From NCBI RefSeq assembly GCF_023822045.1, contig NZ_CP084712.1, positions 4,337,001-4,401,000 on the forward strand: DNA of 64,000 nt. The letters are read 5' to 3'. This DNA is from Sphingopyxis sp. USTB-05. Lineage in GTDB: Bacteria; Pseudomonadota; Alphaproteobacteria; Sphingomonadales; Sphingomonadaceae. Positions 55,059-63,206 of this stretch are shown piece by piece. Positions within the stretch are counted from its first letter, which is position 1. Each line of letters starts with the position of its first letter. The notes beneath the pieces were generated by a model. The model was not told the origin of the DNA. It ran no database searches and saw nothing but the letters and a program-made list of their open reading frames with translations. Made by a program: the position numbers and the translations under genes.

Positions 55059-55550
55059 CTATTTCCTTGTCAGCGTGACGAAACTGTACGCGGGGCGGCC
55101 GGCGTCGTCGGCGGGATGATCTTCGCGCGCAATCTCGCGCCAGTCGGCGGCGGCGGGATAGTCGATCGCCGCGTTGCCGTTGGGCTCGAGCGCGACCTCG
55201 GTCAGTTCGATGCGGTCGGCGAGCGGCAGGAAGAGGCGATAGATTTCGGCGCCGCCGATCACCATCACATGCGGCGCATTCGCGAGCTTCAGCGCCTCCT
55301 CGATCGTCGCCACGGGCTCGGCGCCTTCGTCCTGCCAGTCGGGATCGCGCGTGAGGACGATGTGGCGGCGGCCTTCGAGGATGGCGGGCAGGCTGTCGAA
55401 AGTCTTGCGCCCCATGATCATCGGCCGGCCCATGGTGAGCTGCTTGAAGCGGCGAAGATCGGCGGGGAGGTGCCACGCCATCTTGCCGTCAGCGCCGATC
55501 ACGCCGTTGGCGGCGCGCGCGAGGATCAGCGTGATTTCGGGACGGTTCAT
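55059..55550 (-). CDS. folA: Dihydrofolate reductase
   Basis: Reduces dihydrofolate with NADPH. The 163-residue enzyme shows TLILARAANGVIGADGKMAWHLPADLRRFKQLTMGRPMIMGRKTFDSLPA (family start with the catalytic Asp in HLPAD and the NADPH loop), then HIVLTRDPDW, VIGGAEIYRLFLPLADRIELTEV. ATG at 55550 overlaps the purK stop (ATGA). The longer reading would add seven residues (MGWSRSR) and is unlikely. Trimethoprim sensitivity cannot be judged from this. Confidence 0.97.
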   Translation of the reverse strand: MNRPEITLILARAANGVIGADGKMAWHLPADLRRFKQLTMGRPMIMGRKTFDSLPAILEGRRHIVLTRDPDWQDEGAEPVATIEEALKLANAPHVMVIGGAEIYRLFLPLADRIELTEVALEPNGNAAIDYPAAADWREIAREDHPADDAGRPAYSFVTLTRK

Positions 55551-56620
55551 GCGGGAGCGGCTCCAACCCAAGTGGCGTGACCAAGCTTGCGCCCCTCGCG
55601 CACCTCGGTCTTGCTGTAATGATGGACGTGGCAGTTTTCGTCGGCGAGCAGTGCGGGGATGTCCGCGATATCGCCGCCGATCAGGTTGCGCATTGTCACG
55701 GGCAGCGCGCGCGTTGCGGTGCTGCCGAGCGGCAGCCCGGCGACCGCGCGGATATGGTTCGCGAACTGGCTGGCGACGGCACCCTCGATCGTCCAGTGGC
55801 CGCTGTTGTGGACGCGCGGCGCCATTTCGTTGAAGACAGGACCATCGGCGGTGGCGAAAAATTCGCCGGTGAGAACGCCGACATAGTCGAGCTCTTCGGC
55901 GATCCGCGCCATTAGCGCGCGCGCTTCGTCCTGCTGGTCGACGACGATTTGCGGTGGCGGCAGGCTGGAGGTTGCGAGGATGCCGCCTTCGTGGATGTTG
56001 ACGGAGCTATCCCAGAAACGGACCTCGCCATCGATCCCGCGCACGAGGATGACCGAGAATTCATGCGCGAAGGTCACGAAGCCTTCGAGCACCGCGGCAT
56101 GGCGGTCGATGCCGTCCCACGCGGCGTCGGCGTCGGCGGGGGTCATGATACGCGCCTGCCCCTTGCCGTCATAACCCATGCGCACTGTCTTGAGGATCGC
56201 GGGTGCACCGATTTCGGCAAGCGCCGTATCGAGCGATGCGCGGCCCGGCACCGCCGCGAAAGGCGCGGGGCGTCCGCCGAGCCCGGCGACGAAATTCTTT
56301 TCGGTCAGCCGGTCCTGCGCGATTTCGAGCCCGGCGGCGCCGGGGCGCACGGCCACGTGGCCCGAGAGGAAGCGCACCGTGTCGACGGGTACATTTTCGA
56401 ACTCATAGGTGACGACGTCGCACGCTGCGGCAAAGGCGGCGAGGCGCGGCTCGTCGTCCCATGCGGCCTGGCTGTGGTGGGCGGTAACCTCGGCAGCGAC
56501 GCTTTCGGCGTCGGGCGCATAGATATGGACCTTGTAGCCGAGCTGTGCCGCCGCGACCGCAAGCATGCGCCCGAGCTGGCCGCCGCCCAAGATACCGATC
56601 GTCGAACCGGGTGGCAGCAA
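55547..56620 (-). CDS. purK: N5-carboxyaminoimidazole ribonucleotide synthase
   Basis: ATP-dependent carboxylation of AIR, second half of the PurE-PurK pair in purine synthesis. A 357-residue ATP-grasp enzyme: STIGILGGGQLGRMLAVAAAQLGYKVHIY at the N-terminus, then VVTYEFENVPVDTVRFL, VRMGYDGKGQARI and FNEMAPRVHNSGHWTIEGAVASQFANHIRA. No ATG is available near the family start; TTG at 56620 gives MLPPGSTIGILGGG, four bases after the purE stop, so a TTG start is the best call. The C-terminal end overlaps folA. Confidence 0.95.
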   Translation of the reverse strand: MLPPGSTIGILGGGQLGRMLAVAAAQLGYKVHIYAPDAESVAAEVTAHHSQAAWDDEPRLAAFAAACDVVTYEFENVPVDTVRFLSGHVAVRPGAAGLEIAQDRLTEKNFVAGLGGRPAPFAAVPGRASLDTALAEIGAPAILKTVRMGYDGKGQARIMTPADADAAWDGIDRHAAVLEGFVTFAHEFSVILVRGIDGEVRFWDSSVNIHEGGILATSSLPPPQIVVDQQDEARALMARIAEELDYVGVLTGEFFATADGPVFNEMAPRVHNSGHWTIEGAVASQFANHIRAVAGLPLGSTATRALPVTMRNLIGGDIADIPALLADENCHVHHYSKTEVREGRKLGHATWVGAAPA

Positions 56621-56624
56621 AGGG

Positions 56625-57122
56625 TCAGCCCTCGCGAACCGGAGTGGGGGCGACGCTGTTCGTTTGCGCCTCGCGCCAGCCGTCAAGCCTGTCGGCGAGG
56701 GCCGCGTTTTCGTTTGCGAGCAGCGCTGCGGCGAACAGGCCGGCGTTGGTCGCGCCCGCCTTGCCGATCGCGAAGGTCGCAACGGGAATGCCGCCGGGCA
56801 TCTGGACGATGGAATAGAGGCTGTCGACGCCGCTGAGTGCCGCCGACTGGACGGGAACGCCCAACACGGGAACGCGCGTCATCGAAGCGACCATGCCGGG
56901 CAGGTGTGCTGCACCGCCTGCGCCCGCGATGATCGCTTTCAGCCCGCGCTCCGCTGCGCTCTTCGCATAGGCGACCAGGCGATCGGGGGTGCGATGCGCC
57001 GAGACGATCTGCACTTCATGCGTGATGCCCAGCTCTTCGAGGATCTGGACCGCGTGCGCCATCGTCGGCCAGTCCGACTGGCTGCCCATGATCACACCGA
57101 CTTGCGGCGCGCTATCGCCCAT
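56625..57122 (-). CDS. purE: N5-carboxyaminoimidazole ribonucleotide mutase
   Basis: Rearranges N5-CAIR to CAIR. A 165-residue class I Pur[74 protein letters not shown] holds the phosphate-binding GSxSD, the SAHRTP and the [10 protein letters not shown] motifs with the catalytic His. ATG at 57122 was taken because the family begins at [10 protein letters not shown]; the upstream reading adds only Arg-rich residues. First gene of the purE-purK-folA-dipeptidase run. Confidence 0.97.
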   Translation of the reverse strand: MGDSAPQVGVIMGSQSDWPTMAHAVQILEELGITHEVQIVSAHRTPDRLVAYAKSAAERGLKAIIAGAGGAAHLPGMVASMTRVPVLGVPVQSAALSGVDSLYSIVQMPGGIPVATFAIGKAGATNAGLFAAALLANENAALADRLDGWREAQTNSVAPTPVREG

Positions 57123-57311
57123 CACCCGATCCCTCCTGTGGGCCGCGATGAATCGCCGCCGCATTCCCCCTAGCGACTGCTTGGCCTGCGGGCAACGCCG
57201 CGCAATTGATGCTTTCGCGTTTACCGATTGGTATCAAGTCGCGGCTAGGGTTGTTGCACGATATCCGTCGGCATCCGGCTGGCGGAGGGTAGGGCGCGCC
57301 GGGGACAAGGC

Positions 57312-57956
57312 ATGGATAGCGTAGGGGGGGCGCGGCTGGCGGTCGACCATTTCGGGACCGTCGCTGTTGACTCCATCGAGGACCAACTGCGTGAAATACG
57401 CCGGGAACGTGACGCATTGCGCCGCGAGAACCGCGTATTGAAGATCGCCGTCGCCGAGCTCGAACGCGTGTCCGAGCGCGATACGCTGACGCCTTTGTTC
57501 AATCGCCGCTATTTCCTGACCGCGATCCATCATCGCATGGCGCGTTTCGAACGCCACGCCGAACGCGCGGCGGTCGTCTTCATCGACGTCAACCAGCTCA
57601 AATATATCAACGACAGTTTCGGCCATGCCGCGGGCGACTTCGCGCTGATGGAGATCGCCAAGCGGCTCGCCAGCTCGATCCGCGCGACCGACGTCGCGGC
57701 GCGCATCGGCGGCGACGAATTCGGATTGATCCTCGACCAGTCGAGTGAGGATGGCGCGCGCGCGCAGGTCGACCGGCTGTGTGCCGTGCTGACCGCGGCC
57801 CCGGCCGAATATGACGGGCATGAAATTGCGCTGTCGGCGTGCTTCGGGATCGCGATGCTGCAGACGGGGATGACCGAATCGGACATATTGGCCGCCGCCG
57901 ACCGCGACATGTATCGCAGCAAGCAGGGACTGGGCGGCCTTCCCGGCCATCGCTGA
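57312..57956 (+). CDS. Diguanylate cyclase with coiled-coil N-terminus
   Basis: A 214-residue c-di-GMP synthase. Residues about 20-55 form a Glu/Arg/Leu heptad-type coiled coil (DQLREIRRERDALRRENRVLKIAVAELE) and the rest is a GGDEF domain: DTLTPLFNRRYFLTAIHHRMARFERHAERAAVVFIDVNQLKYINDSFGHAAGDFAL, with the active site RIGGDEFG (GGDEF at 133-137) and an RxxD inhibitory site (R124-A-T-D127) five residues before it. There is no sensory domain, so dimerisation via the coiled coil or a partner is likely the control. The ATG at 57312 has a weak AAGG site. Confidence 0.93.
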   Translation: MDSVGGARLAVDHFGTVAVDSIEDQLREIRRERDALRRENRVLKIAVAELERVSERDTLTPLFNRRYFLTAIHHRMARFERHAERAAVVFIDVNQLKYINDSFGHAAGDFALMEIAKRLASSIRATDVAARIGGDEFGLILDQSSEDGARAQVDRLCAVLTAAPAEYDGHEIALSACFGIAMLQTGMTESDILAAADRDMYRSKQGLGGLPGHR

Positions 57957-58019
57957 CCGCCGCTAACCGCGCGTTAACCAAAAAAGCGCATCGTTCCCGA
58001 TACGAACAGGGGGTGGACG

Positions 58020-58349
58020 ATGCGGAACCAGACCGACCCATATCTCGATATTCAGAACCGGATTACCGGACAAATCGGGGCGCTCGCCGAAGCGTTGCCG
58101 CATTGCGCACTCGCGCAGATCGTGCAGGGGATCGACGACATCCGCTGCCTCGCGCGCGATAACGGCTTTGCCGCAGTGGAAACGCTCGCCAGCCGGCTCG
58201 AATCGGCGGTTGCGGGTGGCGGCTATCGCGCCGCGATCCTGACCTACCTCGACGCGATGAGCGATGCTGCGGCGGTGCCGCGGGGAACGCTTTCCACTGC
58301 GGCGCACGAGGCCTGGCTGGCATCGGTTGCGGTGCGCCTCGGTCATTGA
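58020..58349 (+). CDS. Conserved small hypothetical protein
   Basis: A 109-residue soluble, all-helical-looking protein (QNRITGQIGALAEALPHCALAQIVQGIDDIRCLARDNGFAAVETLASRLESAVAGGGYRAAILTYLDAM). No signal peptide and no named family that I recognise; the length and helical hairpins resemble phosphotransfer (Hpt) or helical-bundle proteins, with ID-DIRxLARxxGF as a possible Hpt-like helix, but the phosphorylatable His pattern (HxxKG) is not present. It follows the diguanylate cyclase gene by 63 bases on the same strand, so it may be functionally linked. Confidence 0.78.
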   Translation: MRNQTDPYLDIQNRITGQIGALAEALPHCALAQIVQGIDDIRCLARDNGFAAVETLASRLESAVAGGGYRAAILTYLDAMSDAAAVPRGTLSTAAHEAWLASVAVRLGH

Positions 58350-58381
58350 CCGCTTCCGCCTGACGCTTCAGACCTGCCGTC

Positions 58382-58948
58382 ATGGATGCAATCATGCTTG
58401 CGCTGGTGGCGGTGCTGCTCGCCAATGCCGACGGGCGTAGCGGGATCGCGCTATCGCGGCTGCTCGGCGCGCGGGGCGACCGGCGCGTGACGGTCGTGAT
58501 CGCTTTCGGGGCGTTTATCATCAATGCCGTCGTCGCGGCGATCGCGGGTGCGGTCGCCAATGCGATGATCGGCCAGGGCGTGGCCGCCTTGCTCGTCGCG
58601 CTGGCGATGCTGTCGGCGGCAGTCGCCTTGTTGTGGCGGATGAAACCGGCGGTCGATACGGGCGCCGTCGATGCGTCACCCGCGATGCTCGCGGGCCGGA
58701 TGCTGGTGAACCAGTTTGGCGACCGCAGTCATTTCCTGATCGGCGCGCTCGCCGCGACGAGCGGTGCAGGACAATGGGCGGCGGCGGGCGGGTTCGTCGG
58801 TTGGGTGCTCGCAATGTTGCCTTTCCTCGCGTTCGGCCCAGCGCTCGCCGAACGCAGCATGGCGCGAAATCTGCGCTGGTTTGCGGCGGCGATCCTGACC
58901 CTCTGGGGAATACGAACCGCGCTGGGAGCGTTCGGACTGATCGGATAG
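58382..58948 (+). CDS. GDT1/TMEM165-like cation transporter, diverged
   Basis: A 188-residue membrane protein with six hydrophobic segments in two similar halves. The first half has ALVAVLLANADGRSGIALSRLL and the second MLVNQFGDRSHFLIGALAA; the latter echoes the GDT1 signature E-x-G-D-(K/R)-(T/S), with the Glu replaced by Gln and a Phe inserted. This fits a diverged UPF0016 manganese/calcium exporter. If so, metal specificity may differ. It is 33 bases after the preceding gene and a dyad lies between it and dps. Confidence 0.65.
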   Translation: MDAIMLALVAVLLANADGRSGIALSRLLGARGDRRVTVVIAFGAFIINAVVAAIAGAVANAMIGQGVAALLVALAMLSAAVALLWRMKPAVDTGAVDASPAMLAGRMLVNQFGDRSHFLIGALAATSGAGQWAAAGGFVGWVLAMLPFLAFGPALAERSMARNLRWFAAAILTLWGIRTALGAFGLIG

Positions 58949-58967
58949 ATTGTCCGTACGAATGCGT

Positions 58968-58988
58968 TTCATCGTTTTTGTCGATGAA
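58968..58988. promoter_or_regulatory. Dyad upstream of dps
   Basis: TTCATCG-N7-CGATGAA, perfect seven-base arms, 75 bases before the dps start. The pattern includes ATC-N9-GAT, a LysR-type symmetry that I recall for OxyR sites in some Alphaproteobacteria, and dps is a common OxyR target. The link is inference. Confidence 0.45.
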
Positions 58989-59062
58989 GCTTACCCAAAG
59001 GTTCAATGGGAAAGCGGCGCGCCGCTTCGCTATATCGGCGGGACAACAGAAAGGATGCTCCC

Positions 59063-59524
59063 ATGTCCGACAAGAATAACAACGCTCCCGCCGTCGCCGA
59101 TGCGCTGAACGCGCTGCTCGCTGACAGTTTCGCGCTCTATCTGAAGACGAAAAATTATCACTGGCACGTCCAGGGACCGCAGTTTCGCGAACTGCACCTG
59201 TTGTTCGACGAGCAGGCGGCCCAGATTTTCGCGACGACCGACCTTATCGCCGAGCGCGTGCGCAAGAATGGCGCGCCGACGCTGCGCTCGATCGGCGACG
59301 TCAGCCGCCGCGCGTCGATCCGCGACGATGATGCCGCGGGCGTGGGCGCCGAGGCGATGATCCGCGCGCTTGCAGGCGACAACAAAATCCTGCTCGCGCA
59401 ATTGAAAGAGGTGAAGGCGGCCGCCGAAGCCGATGGCGATATCGCAACCAGCGGACTTGTCGACGGCTGGGCCGACGAGACGCAGCAGCGGATATGGTTT
59501 CTGGAGGCGACGCTGGGATATTGA
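59063..59524 (+). CDS. dps: DNA-binding ferritin-like protein Dps
   Basis: Dodecameric iron-storage and DNA-protecting protein. The 153-residue product has the ferroxidase-site helix KTKNYHWHVQGPQFRELHLLFDEQAAQIFATTDLIAERV, with the His, Asp and Glu ligands in place, and the last helix WADETQQRIWFLEATLGY. ATG at 59063 (MSDKNNN) was used; the preceding in-frame reading (MGKRRAASLYRRDN) is unlike the family. N-terminal Lys/Asn/Ala residues fit a short DNA-binding tail. Confidence 0.97.
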   Translation: MSDKNNNAPAVADALNALLADSFALYLKTKNYHWHVQGPQFRELHLLFDEQAAQIFATTDLIAERVRKNGAPTLRSIGDVSRRASIRDDDAAGVGAEAMIRALAGDNKILLAQLKEVKAAAEADGDIATSGLVDGWADETQQRIWFLEATLGY

Positions 59525-59601
59525 TCCCGGCCGTCACCTCTCTCGCTTGCGAGGGAGGGGGGGGCTTTGGGGTGGTGAGCGGTCATCCCGGCCCCCACTT
59601 C

Positions 59602-59693
59602 CGTCATCCCGGGCTTGACCCGGGATCCCGCTTTTACGCGCATCGACCGGCCTTCGAAATCAAGCGGGACCCCGGATCAAGTCCGGGGTGACG
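59602..59693. repeat. Dispersed palindromic repeat, family A, copy 4
   Basis: CGTCATCCCGGGCTTGACCC...GGATCAAGTCCGGGGTGACG around the AAGCGGGAC/GATCCCGCTT pair. Located 78 bases after the dps stop. Confidence 0.9.
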
Positions 59694-59704
59694 AAGTGTA
59701 ATAT

Positions 59705-59836
59705 CCTCCCTGTCGCGAAGCGATGGGGAGGTGGCAGCGCGCAGCGCTGACGGAGGGGCTTCTGGCGCACCGTCCCGGGCCCCTCCACCACCGCTTCGCG
59801 GCGGTCCCCCTCCCCACGGCTGCGCCGCAGGGAGGA
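59705..59836. repeat. Inverted repeat, family D
   Basis: CCTCCCTGTCGCGAAGCGAT and the far arm GGCTGCGCCGCAGGGAGG form an imperfect hairpin with an inner GGAGGGGCTTC/GCCCCTCC pair. Together with family A copy 4 it fills the 370-base non-coding gap between dps and the cold-shock gene terminator; I see no gene there. Confidence 0.75.
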
Positions 59837-59893
59837 GCTTAAGGTCAGCTTCCGGTCGATTTCCGCCGGTCGTTTCGGCCCGCGACTCCAAAC

Positions 59894-59923
59894 AAAAAAG
59901 GGCGGCCCTAGAGCCGCCCTTTT
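59894..59923 (-). terminator. Rho-independent terminator of the cold-shock gene
   Basis: Stem AAAAGGGCGGC (59896-59906) with GCCGCCCTTTT (59913-59923), six-base loop. On the minus strand it ends in TTTTTT-G-TT. Located 24 bases after the gene's stop. Confidence 0.92.
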
Positions 59924-59946
59924 CATTTGTCCGGTTGTCCGGCCGA

Positions 59947-60741
59947 TCAGTCCTGATGCGGCTGGATGTTCACCGCCGCGAACTTGCCGCGGTCGTCGAC
60001 TTCGATGTCGAACGCGACGCGGTCGCCTTCGTCGAGGCCCGCCATGCCGGCGCGCTGCACCGCGCTGATGTGGACGAAGGCGTCGGCCTGTCCGTCGTCG
60101 CGCGCGATAAAGCCGAAGCCCTTCGTCGTGTTGAAGAATTTGACGGTGCCCGAGGTGCGTTCACCGGTCAGCTGACGACGGCCGCGGGCGCCGCCGGGCG
60201 CACCGCCGGGGCCGCGATCGTCACGCTGGCGCGGAGCGAATTCCTCGATCGGCATCGGTTCGCCTTCGATCTTCAGATCGATGGCCGACACCTTGCCGTT
60301 GCGTTCGACGAGCGTGAAGCCCAGCGGCTGGCCCGAGGCGAGGCCCTGGAGACCTGCCTGTTCGACCGCGCTGATGTGCACGAACACGTCTTCGCCGCCG
60401 TCGTCGCGAGCAACGAAACCGAAGCCCTTCGCCGCGTTGAAGAATTTCACCGTGCCCTGGCCTTCGCCGACGACCTGCGCCGGCATGCCGCCGCCACGTC
60501 CGCCGCCGAAACCGCCGCCGCCGCCACGATCGCCGCCGCCAAAGCCGCCGCGGTCGCCACCGCCGAAGCCGCCGCCGCGATCACCGCCGCCAAAGCCGCC
60601 GCGGTCGCGATCGCCGAAACCGCCACGTCCGCCGCCGTAGCTGTCGCCGCCATAGGGTGCAGGTTCGAAGCTGTCGAAATTGCCAAAATCATCGCGCTTG
60701 CCGCGTCCACGCTGGCCGCGCCGATCCTTGTTGAAACTCAT
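59947..60741 (-). CDS. Double cold-shock-domain protein with Gly/Arg-rich N-terminus
   Basis: A 264-residue RNA/ssDNA-binding protein. Residues 1-85 are low complexity (GYGGGRGGFGDRDRGGFGGG-type RGG/FGGG repeats, also RGQRGRGKRDD). Two cold-shock domains follow: GTVKFFNAAKGFGFVARDDGGEDVFVHISAVE (about 95-160) and GTVKFFNTTKGFGFIARDDGQADAFVHISAVQ (about 200-264), each with intact RNP1 (KGFGF) and RNP2 (VFVHI and AFVHI) motifs. Most bacterial CSPs have a single 70-residue domain, so the long RGG head is notable: it resembles eukaryotic glycine-rich RNA-binding proteins. A 226-base leader precedes it. Confidence 0.92.
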   Translation of the reverse strand: MSFNKDRRGQRGRGKRDDFGNFDSFEPAPYGGDSYGGGRGGFGDRDRGGFGGGDRGGGFGGGDRGGFGGGDRGGGGGFGGGRGGGMPAQVVGEGQGTVKFFNAAKGFGFVARDDGGEDVFVHISAVEQAGLQGLASGQPLGFTLVERNGKVSAIDLKIEGEPMPIEEFAPRQRDDRGPGGAPGGARGRRQLTGERTSGTVKFFNTTKGFGFIARDDGQADAFVHISAVQRAGMAGLDEGDRVAFDIEVDDRGKFAAVNIQPHQD

Positions 60742-61003
60742 AGTCTATTAGTCGCTTTCGGTCGTCCACACCCCATTCAACCGGCTCATTGCGCCGGACG
60801 GGGACGCAGTTCACCACAGGCACGGACTCGCCCCATGCCACCAAGGGCGTAAGATATAGCCTAATAATCCACAGGCTGCGAACAGAAAATTTCACAAAGG
60901 TGATGCGGAATTTTGCACGGTTTGCCGCAGGCTGGAGGGGCCCCGGCACGGTCGCGAAAACCAGTCATTGAGCGGCAAGGCCGCTTGGCCTAAGGCGGGC
61001 TGC

Positions 61004-61621
61004 ATGACAGTCTATTTCCACGAAGAAGATTTGCCCGAGGGCGCACTGGGTCCCGGTGCGGTCGCGATCGATACGGAGACCATGGGTCTGAACCCGCTGC
61101 GCGACCGTCTGTGCCTCGTCCAGATCAGCGACGGATCGGGCGACGAACATCTTGTCCGCTTCAAGCCCGGCAGCAGCTATGACGCGCCGGTGCTGAAGGC
61201 GATATTGACTGATCCCAACCGGTTGAAATTATTTCATTTTGCTCGCTTTGATATCGCGGCGATGCAACAGGCGCTCGGTGTCGTCACGGCGCCGGTCTAT
61301 TGCACCAAGATCGCGTCGAAGCTGGTCCGCACCTACACCGACCGCCACGGGCTCAAGGAACTGGTCCGCGAACTTCTGGGGCAGGAAGTGTCGAAGCAGC
61401 AGCAGTCGAGCGACTGGGGCGCTGCCGAACTCAGCGACGCGCAGCGCGACTATGCCGCGAGCGACGTGCGCTTCCTGCACGCGATGAAGAATATCCTCGA
61501 CGTGCGTCTGGCACGCGAGGGGCGCACCGAACTGGCGCAGTCCTGTTTCGACTTCCTGCCGACACGTGCCGCGCTCGACCTCGCGGGTTGGCCCGAAGTC
61601 GATATTTTTGCCCATACGTGA
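61004..61621 (+). CDS. RNase D-like 3'-5' exonuclease
   Basis: A 205-residue DEDDy exonuclease. Motifs: VAIDTETMGLNPLRDRLCLVQIS (Exo I, Asp-x-Glu), KLFHFARFDIAAMQQALG (Exo II, Asp) and DAQRDYAASDVRFLHAMKN (Exo III, Tyr-x3-Asp). The HRDC domains of full-length RNase D are absent, so this is the short single-domain type found in many Alphaproteobacteria. Expected to trim RNA 3' ends. Start at 61004 (MTVYFHEEDLPEG) avoids a 12-residue out-of-family extension. The lptC gene starts 18 bases later, probably in one operon. Confidence 0.93.
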   Translation: MTVYFHEEDLPEGALGPGAVAIDTETMGLNPLRDRLCLVQISDGSGDEHLVRFKPGSSYDAPVLKAILTDPNRLKLFHFARFDIAAMQQALGVVTAPVYCTKIASKLVRTYTDRHGLKELVRELLGQEVSKQQQSSDWGAAELSDAQRDYAASDVRFLHAMKNILDVRLAREGRTELAQSCFDFLPTRAALDLAGWPEVDIFAHT

Positions 61622-61639
61622 GAGTGATTCGCGAAGACC

Positions 61640-62278
61640 ATGTCCGAACGCGCCGATCTTGACCGCACTATGCGCCGCATGTGGGCGGCGAGCGGGTCGA
61701 ACCACGACCGCGTCGTGCGTATCCTGCGCTATGGATTGCCGCTCGTGATCGGTGTGGTCGCCGCGGTGCTCGTCTTCTCGCCCTTCACCCAGCGCACCGA
61801 GATCAGCTTCCTGCTAGCCAAGGACAAGGTCGATATGGCCAGCGAGCGAATGAAGGTGACGCGCGCCGAATATCGCGGCCAGGACGCAAAGGGGCAGCCC
61901 TTCGCCCTGCTTGCGGGAAGCGCGGTTCAGAAAAGTTCTGCCGAGCCGATCGTGCGCATGACCGATCTGTCTGGAGCGATCCGGCTCAACGACGGGCCGG
62001 CGACGATCGTCGCGAAAGAAAGCGCCTATAATATGGACACCGAAAAGGTCGCGGTGCCGGGGCTGGTGCAGGTGCGCAGCGCGAACGGATACCGGATCGA
62101 TGCGAGCAATGTCGCGGTCGACCTAAAGACGCGCAGCCTTGTCGGGCAGGACGGTGTCAACGGCGCGTTGAACATCGGCCAGTTTTCCGCGAACCAACTG
62201 TCTGCCGACCTCGACCAGCGGGTCGTGCGCCTGCAGGGCAATGCGCGGCTCAGGATCAATCAGGGAGTGCTCAAATGA
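61640..62278 (+). CDS. lptC: LPS export protein LptC
   Basis: A 212-residue inner-membrane protein that joins the LptBFG extractor to the periplasmic LptA bridge. A single membrane helix (VRILRYGLPLVIGVVAAVLVF, residues about 25-47) is followed by a beta-jellyroll: ISFLLAKDKVDMASERMKVTRAEYRGQDAKGQPFALLAGSAVQKSSAEPIVRM, then repeats of IVAKESAYNMDTEKVAVPGLV typical of LptC/OstA. It overlaps lptA by four bases (ATGA at 62275-62278). Confidence 0.92.
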   Translation: MSERADLDRTMRRMWAASGSNHDRVVRILRYGLPLVIGVVAAVLVFSPFTQRTEISFLLAKDKVDMASERMKVTRAEYRGQDAKGQPFALLAGSAVQKSSAEPIVRMTDLSGAIRLNDGPATIVAKESAYNMDTEKVAVPGLVQVRSANGYRIDASNVAVDLKTRSLVGQDGVNGALNIGQFSANQLSADLDQRVVRLQGNARLRINQGVLK

Positions 62279-62850
62279 ACCGGCTTTGGACGATGAAGAG
62301 CACGGCGCTTGCGGGCGCGGGCTTTGCGCTGACCAGCCTTGCGATCCTGTCGGCCGGCGGCGGCGATGCCGCGCAGGCGCAGGCGCTCGCCAATCACAAT
62401 AGTAATGCGCCAGTCGATTTCGCGGCGGGCAGCATCGAGGTGCAGGATCGCGCCGACCGCGTCGTCCTTGCCGGTAATGTTCGCGTCACGCAGGCGGGGC
62501 TGACAGTCACCGCGCCGCGGATGACGGTCGCCTACACGCGCAGCGGGGGCACCGACGTCAACCGGCTCGACGCGACCGGCGGCGTGACGGTGGTCAAGGG
62601 CGACGAGACGGCGAAGGGCAATGTCGCGATCTATGATCTCGACCGGCGGCTGATCACGATGGTCGGCAATGTCGAACTGCGCCAGCGGGGCAATAATCTG
62701 CGCGGCGGACGGCTGGTCATCGACTTGAGCAGCGGCCGCGCGACGGTCGACGGGCGCGGTGCTGCGCGCGGCCCCGATGGCAATCCGGTGCAGGGCGGCA
62801 CGGGCGGGCGCGTCACCGGCACCTTCACGGTACCGGAAAGAAAGCAGTAA
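62275..62850 (+). CDS. lptA: LPS transport protein LptA (OstA-like)
   Basis: Periplasmic bridge protein that carries LPS to LptD. The 191-residue product has a Sec signal (LAGAGFALTSLAILSAGGGDAAQA) and an OstA N-terminal domain: NSNAPVDFAAGSIEVQDRADRVVLAGNVRVTQAGLTVTAPRMTVAYTRSGGTDVNRLDATGGVTVVKGDETAKGNVAIYDLDRRLITMVGNVELRQRGNNLRGGRLVIDLSSGRATVDG, the repeating strands of the LptA jellyroll. In many bacteria lptB follows; here it does not. Translation coupled to lptC. Confidence 0.93.
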   Translation: MNRLWTMKSTALAGAGFALTSLAILSAGGGDAAQAQALANHNSNAPVDFAAGSIEVQDRADRVVLAGNVRVTQAGLTVTAPRMTVAYTRSGGTDVNRLDATGGVTVVKGDETAKGNVAIYDLDRRLITMVGNVELRQRGNNLRGGRLVIDLSSGRATVDGRGAARGPDGNPVQGGTGGRVTGTFTVPERKQ

Positions 62851-62954
62851 CCAACTGCTTTAACCCGGTTGCAACCACGCGCCTGCACCTAGGATTTGGG
62901 ACCAGATCACCAGCGGAGCCGGGGGGCGACGCCGCATAGTCGAAAGCCGTCCCC

Positions 62955-63104
62955 ATGCGCTTTTCCCCCATCGTCCCGCCCCGACGTCCGCTGTTCGGCC
63001 GCCGTCAGGAGCCCCCGGCCGCGATCGCGCCGACGCCGACATCCGAAGAACGCCGCCTGATCGACCGTATCATCCGTCACGCGGGGTATCGCGAGTCGCG
63101 GTAG
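62955..63104 (+). CDS. Possible 49-residue protein
   Basis: A short ORF: MRFSPIVPPRRPLFGRRQEP then Pro/Ala-rich, ending SEERRLIDRIIRHAGYRESR. It is highly basic, and the second half reads as a helix (EERRLIDRIIRHAG). No ribosome-binding site is clear and no family is recognised, so it may be a false positive of high-GC sequence; coding preference and position between lptA and the ABC exporter make it plausible. Confidence 0.35.
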   Translation: MRFSPIVPPRRPLFGRRQEPPAAIAPTPTSEERRLIDRIIRHAGYRESR

Positions 63105-63206
63105 TCGTCACCGAATTCACATCGCCGTGACGACGGATCAGTTGAAAAGCCCGTAAGCGCCAGGAGCCGCTTGGCGTTGCGGCGTCGCGCCCCTACATGG
63201 GGCGCG

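Noticed and set aside
60477..60657. Tandem CCGCCGCC/CGGCGGC repeats that could resemble a CRISPR or satellite
   Set aside because: They encode the Gly-rich head of the cold-shock protein; no regular spacers, unit lengths vary.
62955..63104. Treating the 49-residue ORF as a confident gene
   Set aside because: No clear ribosome-binding site or family; kept at low confidence only.
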